From Planobispora rosea (GTDB lineage: Bacteria > Actinomycetota > Actinomycetes > Streptosporangiales > Streptosporangiaceae), in NCBI RefSeq assembly GCF_014648175.1, contig NZ_BMQP01000021.1, forward strand, positions 78,761-142,760: a DNA stretch of 64,000 nucleotides, given 5' to 3'. This document shows, in pieces, positions 17,665 to 25,339 of this stretch. The translations under genes were made by a program, and so were the position numbers. A model generated the notes under the pieces. The model was given only the letters and a program-made list of their open reading frames with translations, was not told the DNA's origin and did no database searches. Each line of letters opens with the position of its first letter. The stretch's first letter is position 1.

Positions 17665-18822
17665 ATGGCCGGAGAGCACACTCTTGACGCGGAAGGGCTG
17701 ACGGGTCTCCTCGTCGGCGCCGTCGACGTCGAACCGACGCCTTCGGGCGTCATCCCGCTCCGGTTGTCCCGGCGGAGCCGGGCGCAGGAGCCCACCAACG
17801 CCGCCATGGGGGTCGCGTCCGCGGCTGCCGGGGTGCACGTCCGCGTGCTGACCGGCGCCTCCTGGATCGCGCTGAAAGTCAAGATCACTCGCGCCCTCCC
17901 GGAAGGACCCGACTCCCGCGAGTATCCCGCGAGCTTCGTCGCCGTCGTCGATGGCGAGACCGCCGGACGCGCCGACCTGGACGAGGGTGACGTCATCCGG
18001 ATGCGGGAGGACGGGATCCGGCTCGAAGCGGGGGACGTGTCGGCCGTACGGTTCGACCTCGGGCGGCCCCGCGACGGGCGGGCGCGCACGGTGGAGATCT
18101 GGCTGCCGCACACCGCCCAGGTCGAGCTGTACGGCGCCGCCTCCGACGCCCCGCTCTCCCCGGCGCCGTCGTCGGCCACCCACTGGCTCCACTACGGCAG
18201 CTCGATCAGCCACTGCCTGGAGGCGGACGGCCCGCTCGGCCCCTGGCCCCAGACCGCCGCGCGGAACCTGGGCCTGCGGCTGACCAACATGGGCCTGGCC
18301 GGCAACGCGATGCTCGACCCCTTCGCCGCGCGGACCATCAGGGACGTCGAGGCCGACGTCATCTCCCTCAAGGTCGGCATCAACATCGTCAACGGCGACA
18401 CCATGCGCGCCCGTACCTTCGTGCCCGCCGTCCACGGGTTCCTCGACACCATCAGAGAGGGCCACCCGTCCACCCCGATCGTCCTCGTCTCGGCCATCGC
18501 CTGCCCCATCCACGAGGACACCCCCGGGCCGACGGTCCACGACGGGGTCCGGTTCCGCGCGGCGCGCCGGAGCCTCGACCTCGACACCGGCGCGCTCACC
18601 CTCGCCATGACCCGCCGCCTGCTGGAGCAGGTCGCCGCCGAGCGCGCGGCGACAGACCCCCGCCTGCACTTCCTCGACGGCCTGGAACTGCTCGGGCCGT
18701 CGGACGCCGAACGGCTCTACGACGACCTCCACCCGGACCAGAAGGGCTACGACCTGATGGCCGAACGCTTCACCGCGCTCGTCCGCGAGCGGGCGGATCT
18801 GGCCACGGCCTTCCGCCTCTGA
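17665..18822 (+). CDS. SGNH/GDSL-family hydrolase
   Basis: A 385-residue protein with an N-terminal beta-sandwich-like domain (about 1-170) and a C-terminal SGNH hydrolase domain. Block I is HYGSSISHCLE with the nucleophilic Ser, block II Gly is in NMGLAGNAM, block III Asn is likely in KVGINIVNGD and block V is DDLHPDQKGYD with Asp and His. It has no signal peptide, so it is probably a cytoplasmic esterase or carbohydrate deacetylase. ATG 17665 follows GGAG by eight bases; a 17-residue longer ATG at 17614 has a poor SD. Monocistronic. Confidence 0.85.
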   Translation: MAGEHTLDAEGLTGLLVGAVDVEPTPSGVIPLRLSRRSRAQEPTNAAMGVASAAAGVHVRVLTGASWIALKVKITRALPEGPDSREYPASFVAVVDGETAGRADLDEGDVIRMREDGIRLEAGDVSAVRFDLGRPRDGRARTVEIWLPHTAQVELYGAASDAPLSPAPSSATHWLHYGSSISHCLEADGPLGPWPQTAARNLGLRLTNMGLAGNAMLDPFAARTIRDVEADVISLKVGINIVNGDTMRARTFVPAVHGFLDTIREGHPSTPIVLVSAIACPIHEDTPGPTVHDGVRFRAARRSLDLDTGALTLAMTRRLLEQVAAERAATDPRLHFLDGLELLGPSDAERLYDDLHPDQKGYDLMAERFTALVRERADLATAFRL

Positions 18823-18951
18823 TCGTCTTCCGCCGCCGACCGTTCCGCGCCGTTCCCCGCGCGGTCGAATGGGAACGGCGCAACGGGGCAGGATGCCTGC
18901 GACGGCGGGTCCCGAGCCGGGAGACGCCGCCGGTTCGAGGGGAGGCGCGAG

Positions 18952-19260
18952 ATGCCGGTGAAGGGCGAGCCCTCGGTCGCGGCTTCGGGGGAGTGGATCG
19001 ACGATGACGGTGTGCGCATGCCCGCGGGCGAGGTGCACGCCTGGCGGCCGGGGACGAACCAGACGCTGTGCGGCCTGGCGTTGAGCCGGTCGCACCTGCG
19101 CCGGTTCCACCACGTGCCGTGGACGGACACGTTCCCGGAGTCGGGCGGGGCGGCGGACGAGGTGCGACGGGTGTGCCCGAGGTGCCAGGCGGCGGCCGGG
19201 CGGGGCCGCTCCGGCCGCGGCTGGAGCAAGGGCTGGACCAGGATCTCCCCGCGGCCCTGA
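18952..19260 (+). CDS. small Cys/His protein, possible zinc binder
   Basis: A 102-residue protein of a small family found in actinomycetes, function unknown. ATG 18952 has a good GGGGAGG SD. Visible features are GEVHAWRPG, TLCGLALSRSHLRRFHHVPW and VCPRCQAAAGRG. The spaced Cys/His ligands (LCGL, HLRRFHH, CPRC) would make one zinc site. The C-terminus is basic (GRGRSGRGWSKGWTR). It has no operon partner: the next gene is convergent. Confidence 0.65.
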   Translation: MPVKGEPSVAASGEWIDDDGVRMPAGEVHAWRPGTNQTLCGLALSRSHLRRFHHVPWTDTFPESGGAADEVRRVCPRCQAAAGRGRSGRGWSKGWTRISPRP

Positions 19261-19333
19261 CTCCGGGCGGCGGCGGTCACGCGGGCGGCGGACCGGCCCG
19301 GTGGCCGGTGGCCGTTCTGCGAGGTGCCGTTCC

Positions 19334-20014
19334 TCAGGCTCCGGCCACGGCGATTCCAGAAGCCGGCATGGAACTGTGGGACGCGGCGCCCTCTCCGGCG
19401 AACGCGGCGGCGGCGCCCAGACCCAGGTAGACGACGCCGCTGGTGACGTCCAGGCGGCGGCGGGCGCGGGCGGAGCGGCGCAGGCGGCCGGCCAGGGCGG
19501 AGGCGAGCAGGGCGAAGGCGCCGTCGCTGGCCAGGCCGAGAATGATCCAGATCATGCCCAGCAGCACGATCTGCGGAGCGATCGGCCCCGCGGCCGGGTC
19601 GGCGAACTGGGGGAGGAAGGCGAGGAAGAAGATCGCCGTCTTGGGGTTGAGCACGTTCACCACGAAGCCCTCCCAGAACATCCGGGTACGGCTCGCCATC
19701 GGAGGCTCGGCCGCCTCGGCACCGTTGCGGCCGCTCATCAGCTTGCGGACGCCCAGCCAGATCAGGTAGGCCGCGCCGAGGTACTTCACGATCGTGAAAG
19801 CCGTCGCCGAGGCGGCGAGCAGGGCGCTGATACCGAGCGCGGCGGCGGCCACGTGGACCATGGAGCCCAGGTGGATGCCGAGGACGGAGACGAGACCGGC
19901 GCTCCTGCCCTGGGCGACGCTCCGGGTCACGATGTACACGACCGCGGGGCCCGGCACGACCAGCAGGGCGAGGGTCGCGGCGGCGAAGAGGGCGAGGGTG
20001 GCGAGATCCGGCAT
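19334..20014 (-). CDS. LysE/RhtB-family amino-acid exporter
   Basis: A 226-residue membrane protein with six predicted helices. Family signatures are VVPGPAVVYIVTRSVAQGRSAGLVSVLG near the N-terminus, KYLGAAYLIWLGVRKL, and FVVNVLNPKTAIFFLAFLPQF. It should export an amino acid or homoserine-lactone-like compound; the substrate is not inferable. ATG 20014 (MPDLATLALF) is the only sensible start, since a longer open frame lacks coding character before it. Unlike most exporters of this group it has no adjacent LysR/LysG regulator. Confidence 0.88.
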   Translation of the reverse strand: MPDLATLALFAAATLALLVVPGPAVVYIVTRSVAQGRSAGLVSVLGIHLGSMVHVAAAALGISALLAASATAFTIVKYLGAAYLIWLGVRKLMSGRNGAEAAEPPMASRTRMFWEGFVVNVLNPKTAIFFLAFLPQFADPAAGPIAPQIVLLGMIWIILGLASDGAFALLASALAGRLRRSARARRRLDVTSGVVYLGLGAAAAFAGEGAASHSSMPASGIAVAGA

Positions 20015-20083
20015 GCCGGGATCGTAGGCACACCCGCCCCTCGGCCGCCTCAGGTTTTCCGCATGCGGGAGCGGCCGACCGGC

Positions 20084-20428
20084 ATGAATGAATACCGGCC
20101 GTTCAGCGTGCTTCTCCTCCGCTCGCCAAAAACCGTCGCGGAGCTGTTGACGGGCGTCGAGTTGGCGGACGACGCCCGCCGTCCCGGCCGGCAGGCGTTC
20201 GTCGACGAGGTGCTCGCGTTGATCCCGCTGGAGGAGTGCACCACCGACGTCGCCCGGGTGCACGCTCGTTTGATGGCGCACGTGAGGCGTACGGGGAAGA
20301 CACGGGGCGCGTACGACCTGATGATCGCCGCGACCGCGGCGGCCACCGCACGGGTCATCATCACGATGGACGCGTCGGCGGCCTTCGACGACCTGCCGGG
20401 AGTCCGCGCAGAGGTGATTCCACGCTGA
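20084..20428 (+). pseudogene. PIN-domain (VapC-type) toxin, 5'-truncated
   Basis: Residues from TVAELLTGVELADDARR to AGVRAEVIPR-like end align in character with the C-terminal three quarters of VapC toxins: the Glu of AELLTGVELA, the Asp of AYDLMIAATAAATA and the Asp of ITMDASAAFDDLPGV. The N-terminal strand with the first catalytic Asp (MIVLDTS-type) is missing; the frame before it (MNEYRPFSVLLLRSP) has no PIN character. No antitoxin gene is adjacent. I treat it as a remnant of a toxin-antitoxin locus. The start at ATG 20084 is nominal. Confidence 0.6.
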
Positions 20429-20508
20429 CACGCACCCCCTGACAGGTGCCGGCCGATGACTGTCCCCGCAGGCGTGGTACCCGGCCGGAGCGGTGATCTC
20501 ACCGGAGC

Positions 20509-21435
20509 TCAGGCGACGGCGGCCAGGGCGGCCAGCAGAGCGGCGGTGGCGGGCGGGTCGGGGGGTTCGCCGTAGACGGCGGCGTAGACGTGACGGGTCG
20601 AGCCGGGGATCTCGATGACGCCGACGCCGGGGTGACGATGCGCCTGCAGTGCCAGACCGGGCAGGGCGGTCACCCCCATCCCCGCGGCCACCAGGGCCTG
20701 GACGGCGACGATGTCGTCACTGGTGAAGGAGATCTCCGGCTCGAATCCCTGCTGCGCGCACAGGTCGAGCAGGTGGCTCCGGCACCGGTCGCAGCCCGCG
20801 ATCCACCGGGTGCCGCGGTGGGAGAGCAGAGGGCTGGCGGGATCGGGATCGCACGGCTCCGTGATGGTCGGATCGCCCGGCTCCGTGACGGGATCCCCGG
20901 CGGGCCGTTCGGGGACGATCAGATAGCTGGGGTCGTCCAGCAGGTGGACCAGGCGGATCCCGTTGTCCTCCGGGGCGGTGTCGTCGTAGCGGAAGATGAC
21001 CGCCACGTCCACGTAGCCCGCGCGGAGCATGCGCAGCGCCTCGGGCGGCTCGGTCTCGGTGAGACCCAGCTCCAGCCCGGGATGCTCGCGGGTGAGCAGC
21101 GCGGCGGCGGCCGGCACGAACGTGCCCAGCGCCGAGGGGAAGGCGGCCAGCCGTACCCGCCCGGCGCGCAGGCCCACGTGCGCGGAGAGTTCGGCGGTGG
21201 CGGAGTCGACGCGGCCGACGATCTCGATGGCCCGCTCGGCCAGCAGCCGTCCCGCCTCGGTCAGCCGGATGCCCCGGCCCGCGCGCTGGATGAGCTTGGC
21301 CCCGGTCTCGGCCTCCAGTTTGGCCAGGTGGTGGCTGACCGAGGGCTGAGAGTAGTGCAGCTCCCTGGCCGCCTTGGTGACCGAGCCGTGCCGGGCGACG
21401 GCGGCGAGCACACGGAGCCGCACGATATCCAGCAT
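20509..21435 (-). CDS. LysR-family transcriptional regulator
   Basis: A 308-residue LTTR. The winged HTH is at about 5-60 (RLRVLAAVARHGSVTKAARELHYSQPSVSHHLAKLEAETG), followed by the linker helix and the periplasmic-binding-like effector domain (about 90-305). A Pro/Asp-rich insertion (EPGDPTITEPCDPDPA) interrupts the effector domain. It is divergent from the cupin gene at 21511 with a 75-base shared control region, the standard arrangement for an LTTR and its target. ATG 21435 is used. Confidence 0.9.
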   Translation of the reverse strand: MLDIVRLRVLAAVARHGSVTKAARELHYSQPSVSHHLAKLEAETGAKLIQRAGRGIRLTEAGRLLAERAIEIVGRVDSATAELSAHVGLRAGRVRLAAFPSALGTFVPAAAALLTREHPGLELGLTETEPPEALRMLRAGYVDVAVIFRYDDTAPEDNGIRLVHLLDDPSYLIVPERPAGDPVTEPGDPTITEPCDPDPASPLLSHRGTRWIAGCDRCRSHLLDLCAQQGFEPEISFTSDDIVAVQALVAAGMGVTALPGLALQAHRHPGVGVIEIPGSTRHVYAAVYGEPPDPPATAALLAALAAVA

Positions 21436-21444
21436 GTATCAACC

Positions 21445-21470
21445 CTATCTATGAATCACCGGGAAGATAG
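21445..21470. promoter_or_regulatory. LysR-type operator between divergent genes
   Basis: The arms CTATCT (21445-21450) and AGATAG (21465-21470) form an inverted repeat with a 14-base spacer, inside the 75-base gap between the LysR regulator and the cupin gene. The site begins only ten bases upstream of the regulator start, as expected for autoregulation. Confidence 0.5.
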
Positions 21471-21510
21471 GCATTGGACGTTATGTATTGATCCGGAGCA
21501 GGCTTGAAGT

Positions 21511-22035
21511 ATGGGAACCATGACGCTTGTCCGCCCCGGCCTGGCGGAACTCGTCGAGGGAGTGCGGGAGGCCGTCAGTCACCCCGCCGAGCCCCGTACC
21601 ACCGCCTTCGCCGTCGCCGGCGTGCTGCGCGAACGGCTGCCCACGCCGGAGATCCTCACCGAGGAGGAGCGGGCCGGAGACCCGGACACCTACGTCAGGC
21701 ACACTCTCCACACCGAGCCGGACTTCTCGATCATCGCGGTCGTCTGGCGGCCCGGCCAGCAGACCCGGCCCCATGACCACATCGCCTGGTGCGTCTTCGG
21801 CGTCCTTCAGGGGATCGAGTACGAGACGCTCTATCGCGACGAGGGCGACCACCTGACCGAGATCGGCCGCGTCGCCAACCGCACCGGCGACGTCAGCGGG
21901 TTCGCTCCGCCCGGGGACATCCACAAGGTGCACAACATCGGCGACATCACCGCGATCTCACTGCACGTCTACGGCGCCGACCTGAGCGCCGAGCCGACCA
22001 GCGTCCGCCGCACCTACCACCTGCCCATCAGATGA
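21511..22035 (+). CDS. cysteine dioxygenase-type cupin
   Basis: A 174-residue cupin of the cysteine dioxygenase/thiol dioxygenase family. The iron ligands are the two His of RPHDHIAW and the His of GDIHKVHN. The FGVLQGIEYETLY strand and SLHVYGADL ending are typical. It would oxidise a thiol such as cysteine to a sulfinate with O2. The substrate is uncertain because many actinobacterial members act on other thiols. ATG 21511 or ATG 21520 (three residues shorter) could both be used; GGAGCAGG precedes both. It is probably controlled by the divergent LysR regulator. Confidence 0.8.
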   Translation: MGTMTLVRPGLAELVEGVREAVSHPAEPRTTAFAVAGVLRERLPTPEILTEEERAGDPDTYVRHTLHTEPDFSIIAVVWRPGQQTRPHDHIAWCVFGVLQGIEYETLYRDEGDHLTEIGRVANRTGDVSGFAPPGDIHKVHNIGDITAISLHVYGADLSAEPTSVRRTYHLPIR

Positions 22036-22092
22036 GCGGAGGACGGCGGGGTCATCCGGCCGCGCCCTGCCCGGGGGCGGTCCGCATGCCCG

Positions 22093-22458
22093 TCAGCCGA
22101 ACGCCCGCCACACGGCGGCGTGGTCGAGGGCGTCGATCTCCCAGGTCCGGGAGCGCAGGGTGCCCCGGTCCCGGTAGGCGCGCATGATCTGCACGTGCTC
22201 GCGGAGCCGCACGAACCCCGCGAGATCGGCTTCGCCGCGCCACACCGAGAGCGAGCCCACCCGCCGGGCCGGCGGGTCCGTCCACAGCCACATGCCCACC
22301 GCGCCGGGCAGCGACGGCCACAGACGGCTCAGCGCCAGGCCCCGGCGTGCGGCGCCCGGCAGGTCCAGGAGCCGGTCCAGCTGGAAATCGGTCAGGCTGA
22401 CCAGCAACGGGCCCGGTTCCGGCGCGGCGGGGCCGGCGATCCACCGCGACCTCAGCAC
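22093..22458 (-). CDS. conserved hypothetical protein, possible dimeric alpha/beta-barrel fold
   Basis: A 121-residue protein that I do not recognise by name. The pattern (LVSLTDFQLDRLLDLPG, VGMWLWTDPPARRVGSLSVW, LAGFVRLREHVQIMRAYRDRG, RTWEIDALDHAAVWRAFG) resembles small ferredoxin-like monooxygenase or CrtA-like folds. GTG 22458 overlaps the end of the thioesterase gene by seven bases, so it is the third gene of the TetR-thioesterase operon and likely to share its pathway. Confidence 0.65.
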   Translation of the reverse strand: MLRSRWIAGPAAPEPGPLLVSLTDFQLDRLLDLPGAARRGLALSRLWPSLPGAVGMWLWTDPPARRVGSLSVWRGEADLAGFVRLREHVQIMRAYRDRGTLRSRTWEIDALDHAAVWRAFG

Positions 22459-22907
22459 GGGGCCGCCGCCATCAGCAGCAGCGGTCCGGCGGCGGCGCGG
22501 AGCTCGTCGCTGAACGGCGTGGGCCGCAGCGTGCCGGGGTCCAGGTTGACGTTGACGCGGTACCCCTCCGCGTGCACGACCGAGCGGTCGGCGGACAGCA
22601 CGCGGAAGCCGTACACCCCGCTGGTCCGCCCCATGCGCTCGATCCAGAAGTGCACCAATGGCTCGCCCACGCCGACGATCGGCGCGTGGTAGGTCACCTT
22701 GAACTCCCGGACGGCCAGGAACACGTCCGTGAAGGACGAGACCGCGGGATCGGGCGCCCAGCCGAGCCTGCGCCAGTACGCGGTGATCGCGCGCTCGACC
22801 AGCAGGGCGTAGCGGGAGTTGTGCAGCAGACCCATGGCGTCGAGGTCGTCGAAGTGCACCTGGACCGGCTCGAGGTGTCCGCCGCCGGTCATATCGGGAT
22901 CGGTCAT
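22452..22907 (-). CDS. acyl-CoA thioesterase, hotdog fold
   Basis: A 151-residue hotdog-fold protein of the 4-hydroxybenzoyl-CoA thioesterase type. The catalytic segment is VHFDDLDAMGLLHNSRYALLVERA, with Asp in the DLDAMG position, followed by FKVTYHAPIVGVGEPLVHFWIERMGRTS. ATG 22907 has GGAGG six bases upstream and begins one base after the stop of the TetR gene, so the two are co-transcribed. It would release free acids from an acyl- or aroyl-CoA. Confidence 0.85.
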   Translation of the reverse strand: MTDPDMTGGGHLEPVQVHFDDLDAMGLLHNSRYALLVERAITAYWRRLGWAPDPAVSSFTDVFLAVREFKVTYHAPIVGVGEPLVHFWIERMGRTSGVYGFRVLSADRSVVHAEGYRVNVNLDPGTLRPTPFSDELRAAAGPLLLMAAAPC

Positions 22908-22908
22908 G

Positions 22909-23541
22909 TCAGTCCTCCGGGAGCAGTGAGGGGTCGGGGCAGAGCCCGCGCAGGCGCTGCAGTACGGCACGGCGGGAGTGGGTGAGGGCGTGCTGCCCGT
23001 CGAGCAGCCGGGAGCGGATGACGGCCGCCTCCCCGAGGGCCTCGATCTCGTAGGCGAGTTGCGCGGGGTCCGTGCCCGGCGCGAGCTCGCCCAGCTCGAC
23101 CGCCTCCCGCACCAGACGCCGGATGAACGCGTCCCAGTCGTGCAGGGCCTGCGCGACGCGTTCCCGGACCGCTCCGGGGCGGTCGTCGAACTCCGCCTGC
23201 ACGGCGAGGAAGAAGCAGCCGCCCGGCAGCACGCGCTCGGCGTAGAACCTCAGCCGCGCCTCGTGGAGGGCGAACAGCCGCCTGACCCCCGCCGGGGCGC
23301 GCAGGGCCGGTGCGACGATGTGCTCCCGCCACTGGCGGGAAGCCCAGTCGACGGCGTCGAGCTGCAGCTCCTCCTTGCCGCTCCAGTGCGCGAAGAAGCC
23401 GGACTTGCTGATCCCGGTCGCGGTCGCCAGCCGCCCCAGGGACAGGCCGTCCAGGCCCTCGACCGAGGCCAGGCCGACCGCCTGCCCGAGGATGGCCTCG
23501 CGGCTGCGCAGTCCTCTTCGCCTGCGTCCGTCCTGTGTCAT
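22909..23541 (-). CDS. TetR/AcrR-family transcriptional regulator
   Basis: A 210-residue repressor. The HTH lies at about 12-60 (RSREAILGQAVGLASVEGLDGLSLGRLATATGISKSGFFAHWSGKEEL). The ligand domain contains ERVLPGGCFFLAVQAEFDD, typical of TetR proteins with the TetR_C_16-like C-domain. It heads an operon with the thioesterase and a hypothetical protein, so it probably controls its own operon in response to an acyl compound. A perfect 14-bp palindrome 17 bases upstream of its start is the likely operator. Confidence 0.9.
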   Translation of the reverse strand: MTQDGRRRRGLRSREAILGQAVGLASVEGLDGLSLGRLATATGISKSGFFAHWSGKEELQLDAVDWASRQWREHIVAPALRAPAGVRRLFALHEARLRFYAERVLPGGCFFLAVQAEFDDRPGAVRERVAQALHDWDAFIRRLVREAVELGELAPGTDPAQLAYEIEALGEAAVIRSRLLDGQHALTHSRRAVLQRLRGLCPDPSLLPED

Positions 23542-23557
23542 ACAGACACACTATATG

Positions 23558-23571
23558 AACGACCGGTCGTT
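23558..23571. promoter_or_regulatory. TetR operator AACGACCGGTCGTT
   Basis: A perfect 14-bp palindrome located 17-30 bases upstream of the TetR start codon. A second, non-concentric inverted repeat surrounds it: CATACAGA (23539-23546) and TCTGTATG (23574-23581). The placement is typical for autorepression. Confidence 0.65.
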
Positions 23572-23620
23572 TATCTGTATGCAGGCGCCATCCGCGCTCG
23601 CCGGAGCCCCGGAGACGACG

Positions 23621-23651
23621 AAAGGCCCCGCCCAAAAAGGGCGGGGCCTTT
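23621..23651. terminator. rho-independent terminator after the M20 peptidase gene
   Basis: A 13-bp perfect stem (AAAGGCCCCGCCC / GGGCGGGGCCTTT) with a five-base loop. Its A/T-ended stem can act in either direction. It lies 62 bases after the peptidase stop on the minus strand and insulates it from the TetR promoter. Confidence 0.85.
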
Positions 23652-23712
23652 CGGAGCCGAGTCGCCGGGACCGGGCGGCCGACGCACCGGGGAGGCGGAC
23701 CGGGGAGGCGGG

Positions 23713-25062
23713 TCAGCCCGCGGCGGCGGTGCCGTACTCCTGCAGGAAGAGTGCCTCGGACACGATCGTGCGGCGGAGCTCGTCGATGACGAGCCGCTCG
23801 TTGGGCGCGTGGATCGAGGCGCCCTCGTCCTCGGCGCCGAAGAGCAGGATCTCGGCCGCCGGGAACTGCCGGACGAAGGTGGAGACCAGCGGGATCGAGC
23901 CGCCGGCGCCGACGTCGCGCGGGGGCCGGCCGTAGGCCCGCTCCATGGCGCGGTTCAGCGCCGAGCGGGCGGTGCCGCCGGTGTCGGACAGGAAGCCCGA
24001 ACCGAGTGTGTAGTCGGTGAAGGCGACCTGGGCGCCCCACGGGGTGACCTTGTCGAGGAAGTCGACCACGGCCTCCACGGTCGTCTTGGGGTCGCCCGCC
24101 GGGGGCACCCGGAGTGTGACGCGGGCCCGGGCGACGGACTGGACCGCGTTGATCGCGCCGGAGACGGTCGGCACGTCCAGACCGGTGACGGTGATGGCGT
24201 AGGAGGCCCAGAGGCGGTCGGCCAGCGAGCCGGAGCCGACCAGCGAGACGCCGTCCAGCACGCCGGCGGTCTCGCGGAACTCCTCCTCGGACGGCCCGGC
24301 GCCCAGGAAGGTGCCGCGGGGCAGGCCGGGCACGCGGATGTCGCCGTTGTCGTCGTGCAGGGCCGCCAGCATCCGGATCAGCGCGGCGAGGGCGTCCGGG
24401 GCGGCGCCGCCGAACGAACCGCTGTGCGCGGACTCCTTCAGGGTGCGGACCTCGATCGTGAACGCGGCCATGCCGCGCAGCGAGGTGGTCACCGACGGGT
24501 CGCCCACGCGCGGGTTGCCGGTGTCGGCGACGATGATGGTGTCGGCCCGGAACAGTTCGGGGTTGCGCTCGACGAAGGCCTCCAGCCGCTCGCCGGCGTA
24601 TTCCTCCTGGCCCTCGATGACGACCTTGATCCCCACCGGGAACCGGCCCTGGAAGACGCGGAGCGCGGCGACGTGGGAGATGACGCCGGACTTGTCGTCG
24701 GCGGCGCCGCGGCCGTAGATCGCGCCGTCGATCTCCGTTGGCTCAAAGGCGGGGGTGCGCCACAGGGCCGGGTCGCCGGCGGGCTGGACGTCGTAGTGCG
24801 CGTAGAGCAGCACGGTCGGAGCGCCGGGAGGGGCCGGGGCCTCGGCGTAGACGGCGGGGAAGCTTCCCTCGACCGGAATCTGCCGGACGTGCGGCAGTCC
24901 GGCGTCGCGCAGCAACTCCTCGGTCGCCGCCGCGGCCGCGTGCACGGGCTCCTCCGGGTGGCCGGGGAAGGCCACGGAGGGAATGGAGACGAGCCGCTTC
25001 AGGTCTTCGACTGCCCGGGGCATGCCCGCGGCGACGGCGCCCTCGATCTCGTCAGGAGTCAC
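23713..25062 (-). CDS. M20-family metallopeptidase (dipeptidase)
   Basis: A 449-residue zinc dipeptidase/deacylase. Metal and catalytic segments are LLYAHYDVQPAGDP (His, Asp), YGRGAADDKSG (bridging Asp), EGQEEYAGE (catalytic Glu and metal Glu), VADTGNPRVG (Asp) and ASIHAPNER (His). The dimerisation lid is at about 185-300 (HSGSFGG). It probably cleaves dipeptides in the cytoplasm. GTG 25062 follows GAGGG by seven bases; ATG 25077 (5 residues longer) has a weak SD. Single gene with its own terminator. Confidence 0.9.
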   Translation of the reverse strand: MTPDEIEGAVAAGMPRAVEDLKRLVSIPSVAFPGHPEEPVHAAAAATEELLRDAGLPHVRQIPVEGSFPAVYAEAPAPPGAPTVLLYAHYDVQPAGDPALWRTPAFEPTEIDGAIYGRGAADDKSGVISHVAALRVFQGRFPVGIKVVIEGQEEYAGERLEAFVERNPELFRADTIIVADTGNPRVGDPSVTTSLRGMAAFTIEVRTLKESAHSGSFGGAAPDALAALIRMLAALHDDNGDIRVPGLPRGTFLGAGPSEEEFRETAGVLDGVSLVGSGSLADRLWASYAITVTGLDVPTVSGAINAVQSVARARVTLRVPPAGDPKTTVEAVVDFLDKVTPWGAQVAFTDYTLGSGFLSDTGGTARSALNRAMERAYGRPPRDVGAGGSIPLVSTFVRQFPAAEILLFGAEDEGASIHAPNERLVIDELRRTIVSEALFLQEYGTAAAG

Positions 25063-25339
25063 GACGTTCCCTCGCATCTCAGTATGTGGTCCCCCTATTG
25101 CAGCACAGGCGGGGAGGCGCCACGTCCGTGTCCGGCGCCTTACCCCATGATTCCGGAGCTCGGGGCCGCCCCCCGGAAGCGACCTGATCACTGCCCGATC
25201 AGTGTCGCGGATTTCGTCGTTGTTACATGAGCGTTTTGCGGATTCCAAGGTTCTTACATCATGAATCAACGCTTTCACTTGGCAAAAGGACGGTTGGCAT
25301 GCACACTGTGGGAAGCCAGCTCACTGAGGGAAGATTTTT
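25063..25339. promoter_or_regulatory. divergent promoter region, M20 peptidase and aminotransferase
   Basis: A 277-base gap between divergent genes. The half next to the aminotransferase is AT-rich (around 25205-25340) and contains the widely spaced TTACATGA and TTACATCATGA elements. No convincing ORF, clear operator or riboswitch is seen. The unusually long leader ends with GAGGGAAG before ATG 25340. Confidence 0.4.

Noticed and set aside
19301..20083. Plus-strand frame continuous with the PIN remnant
   Set aside because: Antisense to the LysE gene, Gly/Gln/Arg-rich; only the part after about 20084 has protein-like character.
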